Assembly (NCBI GenBank): GCA_958442925.1
Contig: CAUCIO010000008.1
Coordinates: 1 to 30,470 of the forward strand
DNA: 30,470 bases
Source of the DNA: an uncultured Clostridium sp.
GTDB taxonomy: Bacteria; Bacillota; Clostridia; Lachnospirales; Lachnospiraceae
Direction: 5' to 3'
Position 1 is the stretch's first letter; each line of letters starts with the position of its first letter. Positions 13,425 through 20,774 of this stretch are shown here, piece by piece. The notes below the pieces were generated by a model. It was given only the letters and a program-made list of their open reading frames with translations, did no database searches and was not told the DNA's origin. Both the position numbers and the translations under genes were made by a program.

Positions 13425-15437
13425 CTACAGGCAGAGAACTGACAGCACATCCACTGCATAAACTGCATAGAACACAGTCCCGGCCAGGGCCATCACCAGC
13501 GGATAATATACAGAATTTTTCAGCTTCACCTGTATACAGGAGGGACTCACTGCCAGCCACACTAAAAACAGAAACGGCAGATAGTATCTTCCCTGGACTC
13601 CCTCTATATAAGTATTCCCCGGCGGAGTAAATGCAATATACATGGAAGTCCACACCAGAACGGCGCAGGCTCCGGCCAGAAGAAATATCCACACTCTCTG
13701 GCATTTTGTCAGGTTTTTTCCACAGGCACTTCTGGTATCTGTGAGGATAACTGCCGCACTGGCTGCATACAGCAGACAGGGGAAGGAAATCGTCCCCAGG
13801 TGTCCCAGTGTTCCAAACACTCCCTCTCCCAGCACATAGGATGGGAAGCTGGCAAATATATTTTTAAACAGCACGGCTGCATAGGCCAGCGGCTGTCCCA
13901 GCACATAAGTCATCTGACCCGCCTCACTGGTGGCTCCGCCTCTTAAATCTCCTGTCTCGCTGGGAGAAATCAGTACAGGAAGGACAAAGGAAGCCATCAT
14001 AAGCAAAAACATGGCTGCAAACCCTGCCCGCATCCAGTTTCTCTTTTTCTTTGTCTCAAACCGGTCTGCCGGTATCAGAAATCCCATTAAAATAAGAGGG
14101 GCATAGACAGCCTTGATCCGGCATCCCCAGAAAAAAGTTCCCATTATAATGGCAAAATCCCTGATGGACAGCCGCCTCTCCTGATTCAGCATTGCTTCCA
14201 GCATATAAGCACAGGACAGGGCCGTAAAAGCCGTTACTGTCGGATCGTAGGAATAGACTCCCGCCAGCATCATAGGGGCAGGCATCAGCCCGATAAAAGC
14301 CAGAATCCCCTTTCCCACAGGCGTTTTCCGGATAGCCAGAGCCATCACCAAAACATAGATAACCAGATTCCCCAGACGTCCCAGCTTAAAAAGCAGGGAA
14401 AACGGAAGATGAAACAGCTCTCCAGCTTTTAAAAGAGCCGCCTGGCCCAGATAGCCGGTAAACGTAGTCTTATTCAGATCTGCGCTCCAGCGAATGGATC
14501 CATTTCTATAATCTCCAGTCTGATCCAGGTACTGATTCAGCTCCCTCTGCTCTCTGAGTCCCCCCGGCTGGTTCAGGGGCCAGGTGTCGATTCCGGCAGA
14601 AAACTCCTGAAAAATCGTGGGCGACAGCTGCACCGGATTTCTGTAATGAGCAATCCAGCAGCTCTGTTCAAAATGAATCTCCTCATCAAATCCCACCTTA
14701 TTGGCTGGCAGAGAGAGGGAAAGCAAAAGACCTCCTGTCAGGGCAATCACCAAAAATCCAGCCTCTACATAGCGTCCAATCCATCTTCTGCAGACAATCA
14801 GAAAGACAGCTGTTCCTGCCAGACACCAGAAAAAGCACAGACGGAAAGGATTGACTGCCGCTTCTGTCACTGCCTCGAAACCTGTAAAACTCAGAGGCAT
14901 AGAGGCAAAATCAATATAGGACAGACCTGGCTCATAAAGATCGCCCCGGCTGACAGAAAGCTCAATGCGGTCAGTCTCTCTTCCTATGGAAATCCAGGCC
15001 GTCTGTATGGTCTTGGGATTCCTGTCGTGAAGAATCTTCGCGTCCCTCTCCCGAATCTCTCCGTAGTCATTTTCCACATAAGCCCTGGCCGTCATGTTCA
15101 GAAGGCCGTCGTAATCGTAGGAACAGGCCAGCTCTCCCACGTAGGTTCCCACTGGAATCCGTATGATTCCAGCCTCCTCTGTCAGTCTGAGCCGTTCTCC
15201 CTGCTCCAGCTGAAAACCTTCATACTCCACCTGGGACAGGGGAATCGAAAAATTTCCCGTCTTTTCATGCTGAAAGAGGGAACGATTGCAGCACAGCTCC
15301 AGCAAAAGTCCCAACAGGAACACGAAAACTGCGCAGGCCGCTGCCCTTAAAAGCTGTTTCCTGCGCTCTCCTGTCTGATTCACTGTTCCTGGCTCTCTGT
15401 CCGGAGCCTTTCCCTGCTTTCTCTCCTGCCTAAGCAT
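13425..15437 (-). CDS. DUF2142 polytopic membrane protein, possible GT-C-type enzyme
   Basis: This 670-residue integral membrane protein has about 12-13 hydrophobic segments and a soluble beta-rich N-terminal region of about 150 residues after the first helix. The stretch LPANKVGFDEEIHFEQSCW is the recognisable DUF2142 signature: an acidic pair after the second helix, placed like the catalytic acidic residues of GT-C glycosyltransferases. DUF2142 proteins occur in surface-polysaccharide loci, but their reaction is not established. As no classical Wzy polymerase is visible in the window, this protein could supply a polymerising or lipid-linked transfer step; that is inference. GAGGAG lies 6 bases before the ATG. 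It is separated from the nucleotidyltransferase gene by 20 bases and belongs to the same operon. Confidence 0.82.
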   Translation of the reverse strand: MLRQERKQGKAPDREPGTVNQTGERRKQLLRAAACAVFVFLLGLLLELCCNRSLFQHEKTGNFSIPLSQVEYEGFQLEQGERLRLTEEAGIIRIPVGTYVGELACSYDYDGLLNMTARAYVENDYGEIRERDAKILHDRNPKTIQTAWISIGRETDRIELSVSRGDLYEPGLSYIDFASMPLSFTGFEAVTEAAVNPFRLCFFWCLAGTAVFLIVCRRWIGRYVEAGFLVIALTGGLLLSLSLPANKVGFDEEIHFEQSCWIAHYRNPVQLSPTIFQEFSAGIDTWPLNQPGGLREQRELNQYLDQTGDYRNGSIRWSADLNKTTFTGYLGQAALLKAGELFHLPFSLLFKLGRLGNLVIYVLVMALAIRKTPVGKGILAFIGLMPAPMMLAGVYSYDPTVTAFTALSCAYMLEAMLNQERRLSIRDFAIIMGTFFWGCRIKAVYAPLILMGFLIPADRFETKKKRNWMRAGFAAMFLLMMASFVLPVLISPSETGDLRGGATSEAGQMTYVLGQPLAYAAVLFKNIFASFPSYVLGEGVFGTLGHLGTISFPCLLYAASAAVILTDTRSACGKNLTKCQRVWIFLLAGACAVLVWTSMYIAFTPPGNTYIEGVQGRYYLPFLFLVWLAVSPSCIQVKLKNSVYYPLVMALAGTVFYAVYAVDVLSVLCL

Positions 15438-15457
15438 TCCTGTCTCCTCTTAATTTT

Positions 15458-16207
15458 CTATTTCTCCGGCTGCGCCGGAATAATCCGCTCAATATTTCTG
15501 TGCTCTAAAATCCTCTCGTAGTCCTCGATATAGTCCACTTCCGCCCAGAACAGACCTCCCACATCCTGCACATACACGTCTCTCTCCTGCGTCATCTCAT
15601 ACAGCACATTCTCCCACCAGACGGAGTGCTTCTGCTCTCCGATCATCTGATTCATCCTCTCTGAAAAGCAGGGGAGGAAAGAGGCGTCAAATCGTCCGAT
15701 TCCAATGTATTCTCCTGTAATATCGTCCCCGGACAGTTCCTTTCCATATTTTTTCAGGACGCCATTTTCATAGAAAAATTTATAGTCTGCCGTCTCTTTG
15801 CGGGTTTCGTCAGCAAACATCACCGGACTCTTTTCCTCTGCCAGAATCTGGTCTAACAGGGCTTCCTCCATATACACGTCCCCGTTCATGATCATCAGAT
15901 CCTCCCCCGCCTTTGCCGCCTCCTCCACAAAGGATCTGGCAAACCAGGCTGAGGCAATGCTGTTTGTCACGTCATAAAATGGATTGACATAAAATTTCAC
16001 CTGGCAGTCCTTCAGTACATCACGAATCACCTGATCCCGGTAGCCCAGGACGATGCCGATATCTGAAATCCCCCTGCTCTTTAACAGATCCACTGTATAG
16101 CGAATCAGGCAGAGACCGTTTCCAATGTCAACGGTACATTTTGGTTTTCCTGACAGGTAACGGGAAATTCTGGTTCCTCGCCCTGCCGCTAAAATTAATG
16201 CTCTCAC
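15458..16207 (-). CDS. Sugar-phosphate-type nucleotidyltransferase, LicC/PntC-like cytidylyltransferase
   Basis: This 249-residue enzyme activates a phosphate- or phosphonate-containing head group with a nucleotide. It begins LILAAGRGTRISRYLSGKPK, the NTP-transferase signature with the catalytic Arg and Lys. It then shows VNPFYDVTNSIASAW, very like the phosphocholine cytidylyltransferase (LicC) pattern, a metal-binding MNGDVYM, and VDYIEDYERI near the end. The start is a GTG whose bases overlap the stop of the aminotransferase gene (GTGA), so the two are translationally coupled. With the aminotransferase and LicD, the best reading is CTP:2-aminoethylphosphonate or CTP:phosphocholine cytidylyltransferase; the sequence alone does not decide which. 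Confidence 0.82.
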   Translation of the reverse strand: MRALILAAGRGTRISRYLSGKPKCTVDIGNGLCLIRYTVDLLKSRGISDIGIVLGYRDQVIRDVLKDCQVKFYVNPFYDVTNSIASAWFARSFVEEAAKAGEDLMIMNGDVYMEEALLDQILAEEKSPVMFADETRKETADYKFFYENGVLKKYGKELSGDDITGEYIGIGRFDASFLPCFSERMNQMIGEQKHSVWWENVLYEMTQERDVYVQDVGGLFWAEVDYIEDYERILEHRNIERIIPAQPEK

Positions 16208-17295
16208 AGAAGCCCCCTGTTCTGCATGTCTTTCAATGCGCTTATCAGGCTGTCATTGTCAGCCTTCGTCAAATGTCCCATATGGCCAACCCTGAAAATC
16301 CGATCCGCCAGCGCTCCCCCGTTGGGGCAGACAAAAATATCATACTCGTCCTTTAAAATCTCAAAAATCCGGTAGGCAGAAACTGGCGTTCCATCTGGCC
16401 TGACTCCTGTGGGATGAAGCGGAGTCTCCCCAAAGGAAAGGGATTCCGACATAATCTCAAAGGGCAGAGACTTTATTTTCTCTCTGAAGTCTTCTGCCTG
16501 ACAGCGGATCCTGTCAAGCTCTGCAGAAAGGCCTTTCTCTGCAATTCGCTTCAGCCTTCTGTTCAGCTGTATCAGTACACTGACTGCCGGTGTGTAGGGT
16601 GTCTGTCCTCTCTCCCCGTCCTTCAGATAATCCTTCAAATCAAAATAGATGGAGTGAACCGTATGCTCCTGCACACGCTTCACAGCCCTCTCCCCCAGCA
16701 CGAGAACAGACAGTCCCGGCGGAAGGGCCAGGGCCTTCTGGGAGCCGGTAAGCACCAAATCCACGCCCCATTGTTCCATGTGGAAATCGTCAGCCAGAAA
16801 GGAGCTGATGGCGTCTACCAGGAGAACCAGCTGATTTCTCCTGCAGAAATCAGCGATCAAATCCATGTCATAGTACACGCCGGTGGAGGTTTCATGGACA
16901 TTGACCAGAAAACCAGTAAAGCCCTGGCCTTCGTAAGCTGTCAGATGTTCTTTTCTCAGAGCCTTTCCCGATTCCAGATAAATGGTCTCATGGGGAATCT
17001 GAAGCACCTGGCACAGTTTCTCAAATCTGGCTCCAAAGCTGCCGCCGTTTACCACCAGCACCCGGTCTTTTTCTGTGAACAGATTGAGAACCGCCGCCTC
17101 CATTGCCGCGGTTCCTGAGCCGGTGAGAAACAGCGCCCTGGCTTTCTCTCCGGCCCTCATAAACTGCTTCATCAGAGCTTCATTTTCCTTCATCAGGGCT
17201 GAAAATTCCGGGGTTCTGAAATACGGGATTTCCTGGGCTCCCAGACTCCGTATCTCCTCGTCCATCATTACCGGTCCCACTGCAAAATTGATCAT
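16204..17295 (-). CDS. Class V PLP aminotransferase, 2-aminoethylphosphonate-pyruvate transaminase-like
   Basis: This 363-residue aminotransferase is of the alanine-glyoxylate / 2-aminoethylphosphonate (PhnW-like) branch of class V. It opens FAVGPVMMDEEIRS with YFRTPEFSALM next, has the cofactor-binding FLTGSGTAAMEA, an Asp in VDAISSFLADD (about 161) and the Schiff-base Lys at 187 in TGSQKALALPPG. In phosphonate clusters such enzymes interconvert phosphonoacetaldehyde and 2-aminoethylphosphonate. Coupling to a cytidylyltransferase and proximity to licD support a head-group role, but serine- or alanine-glyoxylate activity cannot be excluded. AGGAGG is 7 bases before the ATG, which overlaps the flippase stop (ATGA). 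No PEP mutase or phosphonopyruvate decarboxylase gene is in the window. Confidence 0.78.
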   Translation of the reverse strand: MINFAVGPVMMDEEIRSLGAQEIPYFRTPEFSALMKENEALMKQFMRAGEKARALFLTGSGTAAMEAAVLNLFTEKDRVLVVNGGSFGARFEKLCQVLQIPHETIYLESGKALRKEHLTAYEGQGFTGFLVNVHETSTGVYYDMDLIADFCRRNQLVLLVDAISSFLADDFHMEQWGVDLVLTGSQKALALPPGLSVLVLGERAVKRVQEHTVHSIYFDLKDYLKDGERGQTPYTPAVSVLIQLNRRLKRIAEKGLSAELDRIRCQAEDFREKIKSLPFEIMSESLSFGETPLHPTGVRPDGTPVSAYRIFEILKDEYDIFVCPNGGALADRIFRVGHMGHLTKADNDSLISALKDMQNRGLL

Positions 17296-18602
17296 CTGGA
17301 TCCCTCCTGATTTCCTGATATTTTAAGTTCTCTTTTTTCTCTCTGATAGAAAAACGCCGCTGTCAGGCCGAAGCAGGCTGCCAGCGCCGCCATCAAGATA
17401 AAGTAAGACAGCGCGCCGCCTAAAATGCCTGCCGCCCGTACAAAAGGCGAGGACAGGCAGACAGCTAACGCTCCCACAGCCGTGTAGCCGATAAAAATAA
17501 ACGGCTGTTTCTGCATGATCACAAGCGAATAGTAAAATAAATTTACATAGGCATTTCCCGCTCCTCCCAGAATAATGAGAAGCAGCGCCGTCCGGCAGTC
17601 CTTCAGGGCATATCCCAGCTTGGGATAGAGAAGGCTCAGCACCGGAATGCCTAAGAACCAGGCGGCTCCCACAGCAAACACAGTAAGACCTGCAATAATA
17701 GCTGCCAGCTGCTTTACTACAACCAGATAACCGGAAAGCTCCTGTTTCTCCCAGGAAGCCGACAGTTTTGTCAGATAGGGACGGATAACAAAGCCGGCCA
17801 CCAGATTGATAAAGCTGGTAGGCATGAAAATAGCTCCGAATAAGGACATGTCGCGGCTGGCCATATTGGAGTCCACTGCATACTTGGATGCAGAAAACAC
17901 ATAAAAATCAATAATTACCGAGAGAAACAAAAGAAAATTGTCCTGGAACAGTCTCCATGTTTTCTCCTTTCTCACCCGCCAGTCCACTCCGGAAACAGAA
18001 CCGATAACTGAAAGGTTAAACAGCAGGACTCCCAAAATCTGGGCGCCCACAGCCACACAGCAGGCAAGCACCAGATTTTTTGAAGCCACCAGGCTTCCCA
18101 TGAAGCAGATTACAGAAAGAAGGGTTCGGAATGTATTGGATTTTCCCGTCAGGTACAGGCGCCCATCTCTCTGAAACTCTGCCTCATAGGCGTCGGCAAA
18201 ACCATCGATCACCTTGTATGCTACCATAAGGAATACAACCAGCGATTTTTCCCTGGTATAAGTCCCTCCGTGAGCAGCCACATACAGCAGTCCGAAAGCC
18301 AGAGCCCCGCCGCAGGTGATAAGCCGCAGCCTCAGATATTCTCCAAAGGTATATTTCTGTCTGGTGTCTGTGATGTGAAACGGCCTGATGCCGAAATAAG
18401 CCACCATGAACATGTGCTGCCCAAAGGTCGTAAAAGCAAAGGTAAAATCTCCTCCCTGATCTTCCCCTACCACCTGAATCACTGCAATGGTCAGCATCAT
18501 GGAAGCGAAGGCATATAAAAAGCTTCCGATCATGTTCCAGATCATATTTCTCTGTTCGATGTTCTCATCAGATCCGATGAGAAGGCGTCTCAGTAAGTTC
18601 AT
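17292..18602 (-). CDS. Wzx-like polysaccharide flippase (MATE/MVF fold)
   Basis: This 436-residue protein with about 12 hydrophobic helices resembles oligosaccharide flippases that move undecaprenyl-linked repeat units across the membrane. The N-terminal part (RNMIWNMIGSFLYAFASM) and the loop GDFTFAFTTFGQHMFMVAYFG are typical of the Polysacc_synt group, and further helices fill the C-terminal half without a soluble domain. The start ATG overlaps the licD stop (ATGA), and its own stop overlaps the aminotransferase start in the same way, so expression is tightly coupled. A flippase in the same operon as an ABC-2 export permease is notable, because the two normally serve alternative export routes. 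Confidence 0.88.
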   Translation of the reverse strand: MNLLRRLLIGSDENIEQRNMIWNMIGSFLYAFASMMLTIAVIQVVGEDQGGDFTFAFTTFGQHMFMVAYFGIRPFHITDTRQKYTFGEYLRLRLITCGGALAFGLLYVAAHGGTYTREKSLVVFLMVAYKVIDGFADAYEAEFQRDGRLYLTGKSNTFRTLLSVICFMGSLVASKNLVLACCVAVGAQILGVLLFNLSVIGSVSGVDWRVRKEKTWRLFQDNFLLFLSVIIDFYVFSASKYAVDSNMASRDMSLFGAIFMPTSFINLVAGFVIRPYLTKLSASWEKQELSGYLVVVKQLAAIIAGLTVFAVGAAWFLGIPVLSLLYPKLGYALKDCRTALLLIILGGAGNAYVNLFYYSLVIMQKQPFIFIGYTAVGALAVCLSSPFVRAAGILGGALSYFILMAALAACFGLTAAFFYQREKRELKISGNQEGSR

Positions 18603-19462
18603 TCACTCGTCTCCTCGGAAAACTGAAGCCGGTACGGATAATGGGTCTTGCGTTTCTCCACTGGAGGCAGAACCATGTAATCGCCGTACATACTTCTCAG
18701 CATCTCATCCAGATTGGCTGGAAAGTTCAGCATCCTGCCCTCAAATTCCAGCTTCTGCAGAGGATAGCATTTCTCCCTGTCCACCACGTTCCAGTAGGGA
18801 CTGGTATCCGGCAGGAAAGCCATTCTCCTGGTGTTCTGCTTTCGATAGCGGCGGCAGGCCTGCTCGCACCGGAAGCGTATGCCCTCCGGTTCAATAGACA
18901 GCAGTTTCAGTCCCCTGTGAACTGCTCTGCAGACCGACCAGATAAGCTTTGCCTTGATCCCCTTCTGGGCCAGAGTAGGCTCCGGAATACTCCTCAGAAT
19001 CAAAAGCTTGCTGTAAAACCAGGCTTCCCAGGACTGAATCTGGTACAGAATCGGATTATCTGACACATTGTCCAGTACATACAGATCCAGGAAAATACCG
19101 AAGGGGCAGTCCACATCCCTCATCACCTTCTCTGCAAACACAGTTCCCCTTTTCACCAGCCTGGTAGTCATCAGGGGATAATTGGGATAATTCTTGCCAT
19201 TCAGAACCAGGTATTTCTCCCCCATGGTCTTCTGGATAATCTTGATGAATTTATCGAAATCATGCCTGGGCATGGCAATGTCAATGTCATCGTCCCAGGG
19301 AATAAATCCCCTGTGACGGACTGCTCCAATACCGGTTCCGGCAATTCCAAAATATTCCAGATGGTATTTATCACAGACTGCCATAAAATCGTCCAGGATC
19401 GATAAAATCTCTCCCTGCAGACGCCTAAGCGTCTCCGGCTCGTAAAATTCCGGATGTCCCAT
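18599..19462 (-). CDS. licD: LicD-family phosphotransferase
   Basis: LicD-family enzymes transfer a phosphoryl head group (phosphocholine in pneumococcus) from a CDP-activated donor to a sugar of a surface glycan. The 287-residue protein has the diagnostic motif at residues 39-66, reading GIAGTGIGAVRHRGFIPWDD and then DIDIAMPRHDF; the nucleotidyltransferase-like acidic triad is in WDDDIDI. DCPFGIFLDLYVLD follows, then a basic helical region and a C-terminal LPPVEKRKTHYP. The ATG at 19462 starts one base after the glf stop, with GGAGGAAA about 9 bases ahead inside the end of glf. Together with the cytidylyltransferase-like gene in the same operon it predicts decoration of the glycan with choline, ethanolamine or aminoethylphosphonate. 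Confidence 0.92.
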   Translation of the reverse strand: MGHPEFYEPETLRRLQGEILSILDDFMAVCDKYHLEYFGIAGTGIGAVRHRGFIPWDDDIDIAMPRHDFDKFIKIIQKTMGEKYLVLNGKNYPNYPLMTTRLVKRGTVFAEKVMRDVDCPFGIFLDLYVLDNVSDNPILYQIQSWEAWFYSKLLILRSIPEPTLAQKGIKAKLIWSVCRAVHRGLKLLSIEPEGIRFRCEQACRRYRKQNTRRMAFLPDTSPYWNVVDREKCYPLQKLEFEGRMLNFPANLDEMLRSMYGDYMVLPPVEKRKTHYPYRLQFSEETSE

Positions 19463-19463
19463 G

Positions 19464-20561
19464 CTATATTTCCTCCTTGGCCCGATCCAGAGCGGAGCGG
19501 ATCACCTTGTCCATATCATAGTAGCGGTATTCCGCCAGACGGCCTCCGAAAATAACCCGCTCCTCCTTCTCTGCCAGCTCTCTGTACTTTTCGTAGAGAG
19601 CCTGATTTTTCTCATCATTTACCGGATAATACGGCTCCATGCCAGGTTTCCAGTCAGCCGGGTACTCTCTGGTGATCACCGTCTTTTCCTGGGTTCCGAA
19701 CTCAAAATGCTTGTGCTCAATGATTCTTGTAAACGGCGTCTCCCTGTCTGTGTAATTGACAACAGCCACACCCTGATAATTGTCAGTATCAAGTGTTTCC
19801 GTCTCAAACCGCAGGCTTCTGTACTCCAGATTTCCAAACTGGTATCCGAAATATCCGTCAATGGTTCCGGCATACACAATTCTTTCCGCTATATTCTCAT
19901 ATTCTTCTCTGTGTTCCAGGTAATCCACGCCTGTCCGGATTTCACAGCCCTCAAACAGCCGTTCAATCAGGGCATTGTAGCCGTCCACAGGAATTCCCTG
20001 ATAAGGGTCGTTAAAATAATTGTTATCGTAGGTGTAGCGCACCGGAAGGCGGCGGATAATAAAGCCTGGAAGATCTCTGCAGTCTCTTCCCCACTGTTTC
20101 TCTGTATAGCCCTTTACCAGCTTTTCGTAGATATCTGTTCCCACCAGGCTGATGGCCTGCTCCTCCAGATTCTTCGGCTCACCCTGAATCACAGAACGCT
20201 GCCGCTCAATAATCTCTCTGGCCTCCTGGGGAGTGGAGATATTCCACATCCGGCTGAAGGTATTCATATTAAAAGGCATGTTGTACATCTGCCCTTTGTA
20301 GTTGGCCACCGGGCTGTTGGTATACCGGTTAAACTCTGTAAACTGGTTGACAAAGTCCCATACCTCTCTGTCAGAAGTATGGAAGATATGAGCGCCGTAG
20401 CGGTGCACCCGGATCCCTTCTGTCTCCTCGCAGTAAATATTTCCTCCGATGTGATCCCGCTTTTCCAGCACCAGACAGGTCTTCCCCTGTTTTCTGGCCA
20501 TATAGGCGAAGACCGCACAGTACAGACCGCTCCCCACCAGCAGATAGTCGTATTGTTTCAT
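19464..20561 (-). CDS. glf: UDP-galactopyranose mutase
   Basis: Glf is a cytoplasmic flavoenzyme that converts UDP-galactopyranose to UDP-galactofuranose, the donor for galactofuranose residues of surface glycans. The 365-residue protein is full length. It starts YDYLLVGSGLYCAVFA, the dinucleotide-binding fold, then CLVLEKRDHIGGNIYCE, YGAHIFHTSDREVWDF and the substrate-binding KGYTEKQWG; the C-terminal part contains FGGRLAEYRYYDMD with the conserved Arg and Tyr residues near the flavin. It is the first gene of the polysaccharide operon. AAGGAG lies about 9 bases before the ATG and a promoter lies at 20605-20633. The operon-leading position suggests galactofuranose is a core part of the glycan. 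Confidence 0.97.
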   Translation of the reverse strand: MKQYDYLLVGSGLYCAVFAYMARKQGKTCLVLEKRDHIGGNIYCEETEGIRVHRYGAHIFHTSDREVWDFVNQFTEFNRYTNSPVANYKGQMYNMPFNMNTFSRMWNISTPQEAREIIERQRSVIQGEPKNLEEQAISLVGTDIYEKLVKGYTEKQWGRDCRDLPGFIIRRLPVRYTYDNNYFNDPYQGIPVDGYNALIERLFEGCEIRTGVDYLEHREEYENIAERIVYAGTIDGYFGYQFGNLEYRSLRFETETLDTDNYQGVAVVNYTDRETPFTRIIEHKHFEFGTQEKTVITREYPADWKPGMEPYYPVNDEKNQALYEKYRELAEKEERVIFGGRLAEYRYYDMDKVIRSALDRAKEEI

Positions 20562-20604
20562 TTTGCCTGACTCCTTCTCTTTTCACGATTTTTACGATTG
20601 TTCT

Positions 20605-20633
20605 ATTTTACTATACTTGATCCGGAAAGTAAA
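20605..20633 (-). promoter_or_regulatory. Promoter of the glf-led polysaccharide operon
   Basis: On the minus strand, TTTACT (20628-20633) and TAAAAT (20605-20610) are 17 bases apart, matching the -35 box at four of six positions and the -10 box at five of six. The predicted start of transcription is near 20598, about 37 bases before the glf ATG. The promoter lies just downstream of the inverted-repeat element at 20671-20732. Confidence 0.5.
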
Positions 20634-20670
20634 GGCAGGCGGGAGTAAGAGATTCTTCTGCTTCTTCCAT

Positions 20671-20732
20671 TATGCACGAGGAAAAATTTTCGGTGACTTT
20701 AAGTGGAACAAGAAAATTTTTCCTCGTGCATA
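20671..20732. repeat. Perfect 20-bp inverted repeat with 22-bp spacer
   Basis: Arms at 20671-20690 and 20713-20732 are exact reverse complements (TATGCACGAGGAAAAATTTT). The 22-base spacer is 20691-20712. A run of T in the usual terminator position is missing on both strands; the T/A runs are inside the stem. It lies between the end of the GGDEF/EAL gene and the glf promoter and may be a factor-binding site, a termination/processing hairpin or a small mobile-type palindromic repeat. Confidence 0.85.
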
Positions 20733-20774
20733 CTTTTTCGGTGGCTTTAAGCAGAACAGGAAATTTTTACTCGT
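20687..20774. repeat. Two-copy imperfect 40-bp direct repeat overlapping the inverted repeat
   Basis: Copy 1 (20687-20727) and copy 2 (20735-20774) share the pattern TTTTCGGTGRCTTTAAG, then GAACA, an A/T-rich block and CTCGT; about 35 of 41 positions agree with one single-base gap. Copy 2 contains the stop codon and the last codons of the GGDEF/EAL gene, while copy 1 is entirely intergenic and forms the spacer and right arm of the palindrome. The unit seems to have been duplicated at the 3' end of the gene. Confidence 0.75.

Noticed and set aside
19461..20570. Long plus-strand open frame (369 codons) opposite glf
   Set aside because: Fully antisense to an unmistakable UDP-galactopyranose mutase; no domain, no ribosome site.
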